Source: JBFEYJ01 sp041546305 (GTDB lineage: Bacteria > Pseudomonadota > Gammaproteobacteria > Thiohalomonadales > Thiohalomonadaceae). From it: 34,521 nt of DNA. The DNA lies in assembly GCA_041546305.1 (NCBI GenBank), contig JBFEWO010000009.1, positions 1 through 34,521 of the forward strand, written 5' to 3'. A program made the position numbers and the translations under genes. A model generated the notes under the pieces. The model saw nothing but the letters and a program-made list of their open reading frames with translations. It was not told the origin of the DNA and did not search any database. Shown here one piece after another: positions 23,671 through 32,376 of the stretch (position 1 is its first letter; each line of letters opens with the position of its first letter).

Positions 23671-24681
23671 ATGAGCTTCAAGATAACAGTATTGCCCAGC
23701 GGGCATGAGTTCAACGCCGAGGCCGATGAAACCATTTTGGACGCTGCGCTGCGCAGTGGGCTGGCTTTTCCCTATGGCTGCCGTGGTGGCGCCTGCGGTG
23801 CCTGTGTTGGCAAGGTGGTCAGCGGTGTGATCACTTATGGGGATGAAGAGCCGATGGCGCTGAGCGAAGAGGAGGCGGCTATCGGTATGTCGCTGTTCTG
23901 CCTGGCGCGCGCGACCAGCGACGTGACTGTCGAGATCCACGAAGTGGGTGCCGTGGAAGAGATCCCGGTCAAGAACCTACCAGCAAAAGTGGCTCGCCTG
24001 GAACGCCTGAAGGACGATGTCATGGCGCTGTTCCTCAAGCTGCCGGAAAACGAGCGACTGCAATTCCTGGCTGGTCAGTACGTCGAGTTCATCATGAAAG
24101 ATGGCCGCAAGCGCGCCTTTTCGATTGCCAACGCCCCGCACCACGATGACCTGTTGGAGTTTCATATTCGCCGTATCGCTGGCGGGGAATTTACCGATCA
24201 TGTCTTCACCGAGATGAAGGAAGGGGAGATCGTACGCATCGAGGGGCCCAAGGGGACCTTCTTCCTGCGTGAGGATTCCGAGCGGCCGATTATCATGCTC
24301 GCCACCGGCACCGGCTATGGCCCTATCAAGGGGATCCTTGAGCACATGATGGCCGAACAGTCGAGCCGTTCGGTTACCCTGTACTGGGGAGCGCGTCATC
24401 GCGAAGACCTCTACGCCGACAGCGAGATTCGCAGCTGGGCCGAGAAATATCCCAACATTCAGTACCGTCCGGTACTGTCACAGCCGGATGCTGACTGGAA
24501 TGGCCGTACTGGCTATGTGCAGGATGCGGTGGCTGCGGATTTCGAGGACCTCAGCAATTACGAGGTCTATGCCTGCGGTCATCCCGCCATGGTCTATAGC
24601 GCCAAGGACGCGCTGATGGCCAAGGGAGTCGCTGCCGAGCACTGCTACTCCGATGCCTTTGAATGGGCGAAGGACAAGTAA
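23671..24681 (+). CDS. 2Fe-2S ferredoxin-domain flavin reductase (CDP-6-deoxy-3,4-glucoseen reductase-like)
   Basis: This is a 336-residue three-domain electron transfer protein. An N-terminal plant-type [2Fe-2S] ferredoxin has cysteines C37, C42, C45 and C77 (CRGGACGAC, later LFCLAR). An FAD domain has RAFSIANAP, and an NAD(P)H domain has LATGTGYGPIKGIL with the terminal YACGHPAMV. It passes electrons from NAD(P)H through FAD to the iron-sulfur cluster. The usual automated name is CDP-6-deoxy-delta-3,4-glucoseen reductase (AscD-like), but in gammaproteobacteria without deoxysugar clusters the true partner is not known, and no such cluster is near. GAAGGAA lies close before the ATG. It is divergent from the SDR gene and convergent with hemY. 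Confidence 0.88.
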   Translation: MSFKITVLPSGHEFNAEADETILDAALRSGLAFPYGCRGGACGACVGKVVSGVITYGDEEPMALSEEEAAIGMSLFCLARATSDVTVEIHEVGAVEEIPVKNLPAKVARLERLKDDVMALFLKLPENERLQFLAGQYVEFIMKDGRKRAFSIANAPHHDDLLEFHIRRIAGGEFTDHVFTEMKEGEIVRIEGPKGTFFLREDSERPIIMLATGTGYGPIKGILEHMMAEQSSRSVTLYWGARHREDLYADSEIRSWAEKYPNIQYRPVLSQPDADWNGRTGYVQDAVAADFEDLSNYEVYACGHPAMVYSAKDALMAKGVAAEHCYSDAFEWAKDK

Positions 24682-24743
24682 ATTAACAAATTCAGTTCGG
24701 TTGCTTTATACCCCGAAGCCCCCCGACCTTGCTTGAACCCGTG

Positions 24744-26039
24744 CTACTGAGAGCTCGAATTCTCAGGCGATACCTCGGTTTCAGGTAAGGCCGGGCGCAT
24801 GGGATGGCCTGTATGCAAGTGCATGCTGTCTGTGTGGTGCGGCAAGACTACATTGGTACAGCTGCTGCCGCTGGCCAGCTCCAGTCCTTGACGAAAATAG
24901 GCTGCAGCCTTCTCTTTGTCCCCTGTTTGCTGCAACAGATTCCCTAGCTCGCAACAGGTTTCGGCGCGAACCTCGGCGCCAAGACTGGCTTCCAGATAGC
25001 TACGCGCCTTGCCCCACAATTTGTTGTAAAGCGAGAGTCGCCCGCAGGCGAGCAGTAGCTCGGGATGATTTTCATGTTCCTTGAGCCAGCGCTCGGCGAC
25101 GGCGAGCTGCTGCTCGGGGTCGGCCCCCTGAATTTGGCCGTAAAGGCGGATGAGTTGCGGATGCCAGGACTTTTTCAGGTATTCGCGTAACTGTCTTTCT
25201 GCCGCCTCCTCGGCGCCAAGTACCTTGAGTTGGCTGGCGTAATCGAGGATCAGTTCCGGTTGCTGCCGGTAGGCTTTGGGCATCATTTCCCAATAGCGTT
25301 GCAGACGCTCGGCATCACTTCCGGACTGGTAGAGACGCACTTCGTGGATCCGTTTTTCCAGTGCCGACAGCGCCTCAGCATTGAGTACGTTTTGACGCCG
25401 AAGTTCGGGTAGTAATTCGTAGAGATCGTCCCAACTTTCCAGTTTTTCATAGAGCTTTTTCAGAAGATAAAGGACATAGCTGTGCTTGGGAGCGATGCTT
25501 CGCAGGTGGCGCAAACTTGCCAGGGCCTGCTCTGCCTGCCCTTGGGAGAGTTGCACTTCGACCTGCGTCAGTCCCACCGCCAGCTCCGCCTCGGGCATGC
25601 TCTGGTAGGCCTGTGAAAGGTAATTATCACGCCGCTGTTCCGCTCCCAGTTTTTGTGCCGCCCTGGCCGCACCCAGGTAGTTGAGTAGTGGGGTCTGGCT
25701 ACTATTGGCCGATCGGCTGAGGAGTCGCTCGGCTCGGGTCCAGTTCCCCTCTGCCAGGGCGATCAGGCCGCGATTGGTGCGTAACTGTGAGCGTATCGAA
25801 CGGCGCCCACGTTTCCAGTAACGCAAGCGTTTGGGGAGGCGCCAGGCGCCGGTCAACAGGCGTAATGTGAGATACAGCAAGGCAAAGAAAGCGACCAGAA
25901 CGATCAGGAAAAGGCTAAGGCTGCTCTCGACAGACCAGTTCGCATAGGTAATCAGCACATAGCCCGGGTCGTGCTGGGCAAACAGCGTCAGTGCAATGGC
26001 TATGCCGAGGACGGTGAGGGTGGCGAAGAGCAATCTCAT
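24744..26039 (-). CDS. hemY: HemY-like inner-membrane TPR protein
   Basis: HemY of this type is a membrane protein with tetratricopeptide repeats encoded with hemC, hemD and hemX; it is thought to aid assembly or traffic in heme synthesis and is not the protoporphyrinogen oxidase that shares the name. The 431 residues begin with two membrane helices (about 3-21 and 40-62), then a basic linker (RLRYWKRGRRS) and several helical TPR units (for example GNWTRAERLL and GDKEKAAAYFRQGLEL). The ATG overlaps the hemX stop by four bases (ATGA). The C-terminus is polar and rich in His and Ser/Pro. It is the last gene of the hemC-hemD-hemX-hemY run. Confidence 0.9.
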   Translation of the reverse strand: MRLLFATLTVLGIAIALTLFAQHDPGYVLITYANWSVESSLSLFLIVLVAFFALLYLTLRLLTGAWRLPKRLRYWKRGRRSIRSQLRTNRGLIALAEGNWTRAERLLSRSANSSQTPLLNYLGAARAAQKLGAEQRRDNYLSQAYQSMPEAELAVGLTQVEVQLSQGQAEQALASLRHLRSIAPKHSYVLYLLKKLYEKLESWDDLYELLPELRRQNVLNAEALSALEKRIHEVRLYQSGSDAERLQRYWEMMPKAYRQQPELILDYASQLKVLGAEEAAERQLREYLKKSWHPQLIRLYGQIQGADPEQQLAVAERWLKEHENHPELLLACGRLSLYNKLWGKARSYLEASLGAEVRAETCCELGNLLQQTGDKEKAAAYFRQGLELASGSSCTNVVLPHHTDSMHLHTGHPMRPALPETEVSPENSSSQ

Positions 26040-27394
26040 TGTGCGTCACCCGTGGGCTGATCCGGCAGATCTGCCGGTTGGGCTTCCACTGCCGGTTTAT
26101 TGTCGGCATCTTGTTGCGGCTTTTCGACGGGCTTGGAATCAGGTTTTTCCTGAGTCTCGGAAACAGGGGGCTCGGTTGGTTGTTGAGCGCTGGAAGGCGG
26201 TGCCTTGGCCGGCTTTTCCCCATTTTGTTTCTTGGCCGGTTGTTGCCTGGCCGGTGGTGGAGAGACCGGTTGAGGTGTACTCACCGGTGGCAGGATTTGC
26301 GGCGCCACACGATGCAAGAGAGCGATGTTGTCACCAAGCGTGGGTAGCCCTGGCGTGAGATCAATGGTCGCCAACTGCTTGACAGTGGCTTCCGCCTCGC
26401 TGACGGACAGGGAGGAGGTATCGAAGTAGCGCTTCAGCCACTCTTCGGCCTCGACAAGACTGTCTCGAAAGGCGATGTCATTACCGGCATGCAGGGCAAG
26501 TCGGGCTGCCTGGAGCTTGAGCTGCAGATTTTGTAGCAGGAAATAGCGCTGCTGCGGCTGCAACAGTGGTTGAGCGACATCCCCATTACGGCGGATCGTC
26601 ACCAGACCTTTGAGATCGGTCCAGATCCGTTCGAGCAACCGCGATAGACGACCTTGGTCAGGCTGCGCGGACTCCTGTCCGGATTCCGAGGCCGCTGGGG
26701 GGGGGGCTTCGCCGACAAGATTAGTACTGACAGCGAACGGCCAAGTTTCGGATTCGGCTAGCAGTTTCCCGATTTCTGCAGCGATCTGGTTGCGATCCGG
26801 CATGGAAATGGCGTTTATCCTGACAATATCCTTGTCGATTTGCTGGATGACCGGCTGGTAGATATCGGGATCTTTTGCGGCCATTCGCTGACGAGCCTGT
26901 TGTAAGGCATTCAGGGCCGTCTTTTTATCGCGGTCCAACGACAGATGATGAGAGGCGGTGCGCAACAGGTATTCCATTTCGGCGAGGAACCATCCCTGCT
27001 CACCTTGCGCAAAGTGGTTGTAGAGATCCTGGACTTGCGTTGCAAGGCGTTGAACCTCGGCTTCTGTGGCCGAATGTTGGTGGTTTTCCAGCTGTGAAAG
27101 CTGTTGCATCTGCTGTTGATGGCGCTGGTCAACGACGGTCAGCAGTTTACTGACGCTCTGTTGCAACGCCTTGGTGTCGGCGTTCATCGACTGTTGTTTT
27201 TGCCACAGTAGAAATAAGGCGAAGAGGGCGATTAGGGCGAGCAGGGTGCCAACAAAAGGCCAGCTGCTGCCGGAGGACTGCTTCGCCGGATGGTGTTCGT
27301 GATGTTCTGGTTGCTCCGGCTGTTCTGCTTGTTCCAGCGGTTCCGGCGTTTCAGTTTGTTCCGGTTTTTCGGTTGCTTCCTTGTGTTCGCTCAT
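26036..27394 (-). CDS. hemX: HemX-like inner-membrane protein (putative uroporphyrinogen-III C-methyltransferase annotation is doubtful)
   Basis: HemX of gammaproteobacteria is a single-span inner-membrane protein of unclear role; the old label uroporphyrin methyltransferase is not supported by a methylase motif here. The protein has 452 residues from the ATG at 27394. It opens with a Glu/Pro/Gln/His repeat-like stretch, then one membrane helix (TLLALIALFALFLLW) and a long helical periplasmic part with Gln-rich coiled coil and many tandem Gln residues. The tail is Pro/Ala/Glu-rich, low complexity. I prefer 27394 to an ATG at 27403, because GGA lies nine bases before the former and directly beside the latter. 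It lies 17 bases after hemD and overlaps hemY by four bases. Confidence 0.87.
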   Translation of the reverse strand: MSEHKEATEKPEQTETPEPLEQAEQPEQPEHHEHHPAKQSSGSSWPFVGTLLALIALFALFLLWQKQQSMNADTKALQQSVSKLLTVVDQRHQQQMQQLSQLENHQHSATEAEVQRLATQVQDLYNHFAQGEQGWFLAEMEYLLRTASHHLSLDRDKKTALNALQQARQRMAAKDPDIYQPVIQQIDKDIVRINAISMPDRNQIAAEIGKLLAESETWPFAVSTNLVGEAPPPAASESGQESAQPDQGRLSRLLERIWTDLKGLVTIRRNGDVAQPLLQPQQRYFLLQNLQLKLQAARLALHAGNDIAFRDSLVEAEEWLKRYFDTSSLSVSEAEATVKQLATIDLTPGLPTLGDNIALLHRVAPQILPPVSTPQPVSPPPARQQPAKKQNGEKPAKAPPSSAQQPTEPPVSETQEKPDSKPVEKPQQDADNKPAVEAQPADLPDQPTGDAQ

Positions 27395-27411
27395 GGCAGT
27401 CATTCCGGCAG

Positions 27412-28185
27412 TTAGCGGTGGACCCAGTCGAAAAGTGCTTGCAGCATCGCCTCGTCCCCGGCGCGGGAGGCGACCAGGGCAGGATGACGAAAGCCGAGCT
27501 GCTTTGCCAGCGCGGCAGTGCGCTCACTCACCACGATGAGTGGTTTGGCAAGGAGCTCAGAACGCCGAGCCTCGGCGGTGAGACTGAGCAGGTTGTGCAA
27601 GGCTTCGCTGCTAGTAATAGTGATAATATCAGCTTTGTCTAGCCAGTCCGGCTCGGATTCACTCGTATCAGGGCATTCCCTCCGGTAAACCTCGAGATAA
27701 TCGACGGTAGCGCCGCGCTGGCGCAGGGTTTCGGCCAACAGCTCCCGTCCCCCCTCCCCGCGCAGGATCAGGATACGTTGTCCTGTAACCGTCTGCAGTG
27801 CCGGTAAGGCCAGCAGGGCTTCGCTGTCATAATTGTCTGTTGGCACGATGTCCGGTGCGTTACCCAGCGCCTGCTCCAGGGCATTGGCGCTGCCCTTGCC
27901 GACCGTGGCCAGCCTGAGCCCTGCCGGCAGGCCGCCATGGCGGTGTATGGCCGAGAGGCCATAGCGCACCGCATTGGGACTGATGAAAATTGCGAGATGA
28001 TAGTCGGCGAGTAGCGCCAGTTGGGACTGTACCGCAGGGCTGGCACTCAGATCGCGGATAGCCAGCGCCGGGAAACGGATCGGCCGTCCGCCAGCGGCGG
28101 CGACCAGATCGGCAAGATGGCCGGCTTGATGGGCCGGCCGGGTGATAAGGACGCCGAGACCGTTGAGGTCAGGCCTGCTTGCCAT
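27412..28185 (-). CDS. hemD: Uroporphyrinogen-III synthase
   Basis: HemD closes and inverts ring D of hydroxymethylbilane to form uroporphyrinogen III, in the cytoplasm. From the ATG at 28185 the protein has 257 residues, starting MASRPDLNGLGVLITRPAHQAG, with FISPNAVRYGL, the tyrosine region near VDYLEVYRR and DIITITSSEALHNLL as usual HemD segments. The open frame continues to 28305 but that part is the shadow of hemC; the true start lies inside the end of hemC, overlapping it by 17 bases. This overlap is normal for hemC-hemD. The family is poorly conserved in sequence, so position beside hemC is important support. Confidence 0.93.
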   Translation of the reverse strand: MASRPDLNGLGVLITRPAHQAGHLADLVAAAGGRPIRFPALAIRDLSASPAVQSQLALLADYHLAIFISPNAVRYGLSAIHRHGGLPAGLRLATVGKGSANALEQALGNAPDIVPTDNYDSEALLALPALQTVTGQRILILRGEGGRELLAETLRQRGATVDYLEVYRRECPDTSESEPDWLDKADIITITSSEALHNLLSLTAEARRSELLAKPLIVVSERTAALAKQLGFRHPALVASRAGDEAMLQALFDWVHR

Positions 28186-29104
28186 AGACTTCGGCGAGGA
28201 TCTCATCCGCGCCACGGGCCAGCAGGTCTTCGGCCAGTACAGTGCCCAGCTCTTCGGCAGCTTCCGGATAACCGCTGATACTGCCGTGAACCACTTCGGT
28301 GCCATCCGGGCGACCGACCAGGCCGTGCAGTACGATCACTCCATGGTCGAGTTCGGCATAGCCACCGATTGGTACCTGGCACCCCCCCTCCAGGCGACGG
28401 TTCATGGCCCGTTCGGCGCGGACACGCGCAGAGGTCCTGGGATCATTGAGGCTGGCGAGCATCACGTTGACCTCATCGTCGTCAACGCGGCATTCGATGC
28501 CGACCGCACCCTGTCCGCAGGCCGGGAGCATGGTAGTGACCTCGATGATTTCGGTGATGCGCGATTCGAGCTCAAGACGCTTGAGGCCGGCGCTGGCAAG
28601 GATAATGGCATCGTACATCCCGTCATCGAGCTTGCGCAGGCGGCTTTGTACATTGCCGCGCAGGAACTCGATCTTCAGATCCGGGCGCTTGGCGAGCAGC
28701 TGGGCCTGACGGCGCAGGCTGGAAGTCCCGACCACGGCACCCTCCGGCAGAGAATCGAGAGAGGTATATTTGTTGGAGACGAAGGCATCACGCGGGTCTT
28801 CGCGTGGGCAGATGACCGGCAGGTGCAGCCCCTCGGGTAGCTCCATCGGCACATCTTTCATTGAATGCACCGCAATGTCCGCATCCCCCCGCAGCAAGCC
28901 CTCCTCAAGCTCCTTGGTGAACAGGCCCTTGCCACCAATCTTGGCCAGCGGGGTATCGAGGATCTTGTCGCCTTGGGATTTCATCTTTACCAGTTCCACC
29001 TCCAGCCCCGGGTGGGCGTTTCTAAGGGCAGTGGCGACATATTCTGCCTGCCACAGGGCAAGCAGGCTCTCGCGGGTAGCGATGCGAATGAGTTTTTTGT
29101 TCAT
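28169..29104 (-). CDS. hemC: Porphobilinogen deaminase (hydroxymethylbilane synthase)
   Basis: HemC joins four porphobilinogen units to hydroxymethylbilane using a dipyrromethane cofactor. The 311-residue protein has IATRESLLALWQAEYV at the start, the catalytic and substrate segment HSMKDVP, GTSSLRRQAQLL, RGNVQSRLRKL, and the cofactor-binding Cys242 in LEGGCQVPIG, at the same number as in E. coli. The ATG at 29104 starts MNKKLIRIATRES. It heads the hemC-hemD-hemX-hemY unit and faces the plus-strand thioredoxin-fold gene across a 180-base gap (29105-29284) that should contain its promoter, though no unambiguous one is visible. Confidence 0.97.
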   Translation of the reverse strand: MNKKLIRIATRESLLALWQAEYVATALRNAHPGLEVELVKMKSQGDKILDTPLAKIGGKGLFTKELEEGLLRGDADIAVHSMKDVPMELPEGLHLPVICPREDPRDAFVSNKYTSLDSLPEGAVVGTSSLRRQAQLLAKRPDLKIEFLRGNVQSRLRKLDDGMYDAIILASAGLKRLELESRITEIIEVTTMLPACGQGAVGIECRVDDDEVNVMLASLNDPRTSARVRAERAMNRRLEGGCQVPIGGYAELDHGVIVLHGLVGRPDGTEVVHGSISGYPEAAEELGTVLAEDLLARGADEILAEVYGKQA

Positions 29105-29284
29105 AAATACCTGTGTATCTGTGTTTCATGGCCCAGCGCCGGTGAACCAGCAGTGGGTATGAGTGGTCAAATTGTTTGCTTTTACGGTGATCATACACTG
29201 CCTCGGACGCTGGGCCTATTGCAGCATGTCCTGTGGCAGCCTATTCTGGACGGTCTCAACGGCCATATTATGATTGAGATAGCG

Positions 29285-29818
29285 ATGAATCCCCTGAGAT
29301 CGGTGCTCTTTCCCCTCGCATTTCTTGCATTTAATAGCACAATCAATGCGGAAGCCCTCAAAGACGTAAAAGTAGAAATGGTGGAAGACTTCCAGGCCCT
29401 CGGTGAGGTCAGTGTAGAGAAGCGCCTGCCGATCCTGCTCATGTTCTCAGCCAGCCATTGCACCTACTGTGTCCGTCTGGAAGAAGAATTTCTCAAACCC
29501 ATGCTGCGCAGCGGCGACTATGACGACAAAGTACTGATTCGCAAGATCAGAATCGACAGTTATGGAGACATCCGTGATTTTGACGGTCAGCGGATTTCTG
29601 TCGAGGACTTCAGCGATCGCTACAACGTTTACGTCACGCCAACCGTGGCGTTTCTCGATGGCAGCGGCAAGCAGCTGGCGCCGAAACGGGTGGGGCTCAG
29701 CACCCCGGAGTTCTACGGTGGGTATCTGGATCAGGCCATCGAGCTCGCGCTGGACATGTTGAATCGCAACAAGCCGCTACGGGTCAAGCTCAGTTCAGTG
29801 GAAGGTGAAACCCAGTAG
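29285..29818 (+). CDS. Periplasmic thioredoxin-fold protein (SoxW/DsbE-like)
   Basis: This is a small exported thiol protein. From the ATG at 29285 it has 177 residues starting with a signal peptide (MNPLRSVLFPLAFLAF, then a likely NA-E cleavage near residue 22). The thioredoxin fold shows the active site SASHCTYCVRLEEEF and the cis-proline in VTPTVAFLDGSG. Sequence and size recall SoxW-type and related thioredoxin-like proteins, but the set of residues around the site is not enough to name the target. An upstream in-frame ATG at 29270 would add five residues; an even longer open frame from 28865 is the hemC shadow. It is the only plus-strand gene between hemC and algR, so it interrupts an otherwise co-directional block and is probably transcribed on its own. 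Confidence 0.82.
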   Translation: MNPLRSVLFPLAFLAFNSTINAEALKDVKVEMVEDFQALGEVSVEKRLPILLMFSASHCTYCVRLEEEFLKPMLRSGDYDDKVLIRKIRIDSYGDIRDFDGQRISVEDFSDRYNVYVTPTVAFLDGSGKQLAPKRVGLSTPEFYGGYLDQAIELALDMLNRNKPLRVKLSSVEGETQ

Positions 29819-29856
29819 CAGCTATTTTCTGCTGGCATTGTCCCGGAAAAAATTCC

Positions 29857-30576
29857 CTACCCACGCTCCTTGAGTACCCGCCGCACATGGGACAAATGGC
29901 GGCGGCTGATCTCGGGGCCTCGTCCGACACCTTCCAGGGTGACATAGCAGTGCCCCTCCCCGTCCTTTTCCATGCCGTTGAGCGCCGCCAGGCTGACCAG
30001 CGCATTGCGATGGATGCGCAGTAACTGGCCGTTGAACTCCTCCTCCAGCTGTTTGAGGGATTCTTCCAGCAGCTCCTCCCGTCCGGGTAGGTAAGCGGTT
30101 ACATACTTGTTGTCAGCCTGAAAATGGGAAATTTCGGCAAATGGAATCAGGTGCAAGCCGCCCTGCTTGCGTACCGCAAGATGGCTGCGCCCCTCATCCG
30201 GCTGACTATTCTCCCCGCTTCCCAGCCGTTTCACCCGGGACAGTGCCTGTGCCAGCCGCTCCTTTCGCACCGGCTTGACCAGATAATCGCGGGCCTCGGC
30301 CTCAAAGGCCTCAAGGGCATGTTCGCTGTAGGCGGTGGTGAAAATGACCGCAGGGGGCTCAGGTAGTTGCGCCAGCCGGCGCGCCGCCTCCATGCCATCC
30401 ATGCCGGGCATGCGGATATCGAGCAGCAGAACATCGGGTTGCAGGGTCTGTTGGGCCTCGAGGGCGGCCTGGCCATCGGCGGCCTCACCGACGACTTCCA
30501 CCCCTTCAAAATCCTCAATCAGGCGCCGAATGCGGGCACGTGCCGGCGCCTCATCATCAACGATAAGCACTTTCAT
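29857..30576 (-). CDS. algR: LytTR-family response regulator AlgR
   Basis: This is a cytoplasmic response regulator with a receiver domain and a LytTR DNA-binding domain, 239 residues. The receiver has VDDEAPAR and the phosphorylated Asp53 in LLLDIRMPGMDG, and lysine in YLVKPV. The output half (about 140-237) has the LytTR pattern LIPFAEISHFQADNKYV, LLRIHRNALVSL and SRRHLSHVRRVL. In Pseudomonas the homologue AlgR controls alginate, motility and virulence genes. It overlaps the AlgZ stop by four bases and so is translated together with it. The algZ-algR pair beside hemC is also the Pseudomonas gene order, although a thioredoxin gene is inserted here. Targets in this organism are unknown. Confidence 0.92.
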   Translation of the reverse strand: MKVLIVDDEAPARARIRRLIEDFEGVEVVGEAADGQAALEAQQTLQPDVLLLDIRMPGMDGMEAARRLAQLPEPPAVIFTTAYSEHALEAFEAEARDYLVKPVRKERLAQALSRVKRLGSGENSQPDEGRSHLAVRKQGGLHLIPFAEISHFQADNKYVTAYLPGREELLEESLKQLEEEFNGQLLRIHRNALVSLAALNGMEKDGEGHCYVTLEGVGRGPEISRRHLSHVRRVLKERG

Positions 30577-31619
30577 CGTGAGATCTCCAGCGGCAGTGTC
30601 AGGTTGACGGTAAACAGCTCATCCTCTTCTTCCAGGCTAAGCATGGCAGCTTTGCCATAGTGCGCATCGAGCCGTTCGCGAATATTCTCAAGCGCCATGC
30701 GGTTCCCCTGCTTGCGTGGGTAGTTGGCGGAAGGCAGCGGATTGCTCAGGCTCAGGTGCAGCAGCTTTTCCCTTTGCGTGCCCACCAGCCGAATGGTACC
30801 GCCATCGGTGCGCGGTTCGATGCCGTGATACACCGCATTCTCGATTAGCGGTTGCAAAATCAGCGGCGGAAACAGGGCATTGTCCGGGATCCCCTGGGTG
30901 TCCCAATCCAGCTTGAGCCGCTCGCCCAAGCGCAGCGATTCCATGTGCAGATAACGGCGGGTCAGTGCCACCTCATCACTGAAGGGGATGCGCGCCTTTT
31001 CATCCCCCAGGCTGGCGCGAAACAGATCGGAGAGGTCAAGCAGTGCCTCTTCCGCCACATCGGGGTTGCTATGGATCAGGCTGCTGACGGTGTTGATGCT
31101 GTTGAACAGAAAGTGGGGCCGGATGCGCGCCTGCAGCGCCTGTAGCCGCGCCTCGGCCTCGGCACGGGTGCGCTGCTTCCACTGGTGCTGGACATAGAAA
31201 TAGCGCAGGGCCAGCGCCAGGACGATGGCGCTGATGGCCAGGTTGCGCAGCAGGAATTCGGTGCGATCGGTGGTGAACAGCGGCGTATCCATTTGCGGAA
31301 TGAGGGCAAAGGTCGCTTCACTGAGCAGAGCGATCATGACCAGCAGCGAGGTGTAGATTAGTGTCGCCGCGTAGTGCACGGGGAGGCGGGTAAGATACTG
31401 CCGTGACAGGCAAAGCATTGCCGCGCTGGTCAGTCCCGCCCACTGCATGAACAGCGAGGTCAGCGCCAGATCGGACCAGGGGTCAGGGGAAAAGGGGTAG
31501 CCTGTCAGGGTGAGGATAAAGGCGAACAGCTCGGACAGCACAATCACGGCGAACACGGAGTGCAAACCGCAGAAATCCGGCAGGAAAAAGTCGTTATTGG
31601 CGGGGTTGGCCTGATTCAC
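30573..31619 (-). CDS. algZ: LytS/AlgZ-type sensor histidine kinase, GTG start
   Basis: AlgZ (FimS) is an inner-membrane kinase that phosphorylates AlgR. The 348-residue protein has four or more hydrophobic segments in the first 145 residues, then the His_kinase region with the phospho-accepting histidine in RIRPHFLFNSINT (His169) and an ATPase module with QPLIENAVYHGIEP and NIRERLDAHYG, consistent with the HPK8 subfamily. The start is GTG at 31619, with CAGGG close upstream; no ATG is better placed. The stop overlaps the algR start by four bases. What it senses is unknown; the short loops between helices suggest an intramembrane signal. Confidence 0.9.
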   Translation of the reverse strand: MNQANPANNDFFLPDFCGLHSVFAVIVLSELFAFILTLTGYPFSPDPWSDLALTSLFMQWAGLTSAAMLCLSRQYLTRLPVHYAATLIYTSLLVMIALLSEATFALIPQMDTPLFTTDRTEFLLRNLAISAIVLALALRYFYVQHQWKQRTRAEAEARLQALQARIRPHFLFNSINTVSSLIHSNPDVAEEALLDLSDLFRASLGDEKARIPFSDEVALTRRYLHMESLRLGERLKLDWDTQGIPDNALFPPLILQPLIENAVYHGIEPRTDGGTIRLVGTQREKLLHLSLSNPLPSANYPRKQGNRMALENIRERLDAHYGKAAMLSLEEEDELFTVNLTLPLEISR

Positions 31620-31718
31620 GTTCCCTGGCTGTCCTGTTGAGATTACTCCTTATCATAACGCCAGATGTGAACGTGAAACGAGAGGTCCTTCTCTTCTTCG
31701 GGCCTGCAAAGGGAAAGA

Positions 31719-31762
31719 AGGGGCGAGTGGTAAATGGACAGCGAGCACTTACCTTCGCCCCT
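31719..31762 (-). terminator. Possible terminator after yceI (minus strand)
   Basis: On the minus strand AGGGGCGA pairs with TCGCCCCT, with an inner GGTAA/TTACC pairing that shortens the loop, and then TCTTTCCCTTT. The tail is pyrimidine-rich rather than a clean T-run, so termination is plausible but not certain. Confidence 0.45.
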
Positions 31763-31772
31763 GTTGAGTGTC

Positions 31773-32339
31773 CTATTGGCGGATCCCTTCGATGGTCAGC
31801 AACAGCTCGGCGGTGCGGGAAGCCGGGCCGAGGTCATAATCCATGCCGAAGTCGGCCAGGGTAATGGTGGTGGTACCGGAGAAGCCGCGGCGATAACCGC
31901 CCCAGGGGTCGTTGCCTGCGCCCATTTCAATAACCTCAATCGTCACCGGTTTGGTCACACCATGCAGAGTCAGATTACCGGTGAGCTGGCCCTTGCCCTC
32001 TCCCGTCTGTTTGTAGCCGGTGCTGACAAAGGTCGCTTTCGGGAATTGATCCACCGCGAAAAAATCCTTGCTGCGCAGGTGCTTGTCTCGTTCGGCGTGG
32101 TTGGTATCGATGCTGGCCACATCAATGATGACATTGATCTTCGCCTCCGCCGGCTTGGCCTCGTCGAAGCTGAAATTGCCTTCCAGGGTATTGAAGCGGC
32201 CATATAGCCAGCTAAAGCCCAGGTGCTGGATGCGGAACTGGACGAAGGAGTGGGCATCGTCGAGCTTGTAGTCGGCTGCGGCCACCGGGAAAGCGAAGAC
32301 CAGGCCAAGCAGCAGGGCGAACAGGGGTTGGCGTGTCAT
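31773..32339 (-). CDS. yceI: Periplasmic YceI-family lipocalin-like protein
   Basis: YceI proteins are small periplasmic beta barrels that bind polyisoprenoid lipids, and are often linked to base or osmotic stress. The 188-residue protein has a signal peptide (LLLGLVFAFPVAAA), then the family pattern YKLDDAHSFVQFRIQHLGFSWLYGRFN, DTNHAERDKHL and FPKATFVSTGY; the middle has LTLHGVTKPVT and the end DYDLGPASRTAELLLTIEGI. It follows the cytochrome b561 gene by 37 bases, as in the yceJ-yceI pair of E. coli, and is the third gene of the pirin-b561-yceI group on the minus strand. Confidence 0.95.
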   Translation of the reverse strand: MTRQPLFALLLGLVFAFPVAAADYKLDDAHSFVQFRIQHLGFSWLYGRFNTLEGNFSFDEAKPAEAKINVIIDVASIDTNHAERDKHLRSKDFFAVDQFPKATFVSTGYKQTGEGKGQLTGNLTLHGVTKPVTIEVIEMGAGNDPWGGYRRGFSGTTTITLADFGMDYDLGPASRTAELLLTIEGIRQ

Positions 32340-32376
32340 GGGAATACTCCTTGGTTTGGGGTGGTATGTTGACCGC

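Noticed and set aside
28186..28305. Upstream extension of hemD inside hemC
   Set aside because: The extra residues are a frame-shifted reading of hemC; the HemD homology begins at the ATG at 28185.
28865..29284. N-terminal extension of the thioredoxin-fold gene over hemC
   Set aside because: That part is antisense to hemC; the signal peptide begins at 29285 and defines the likely start.
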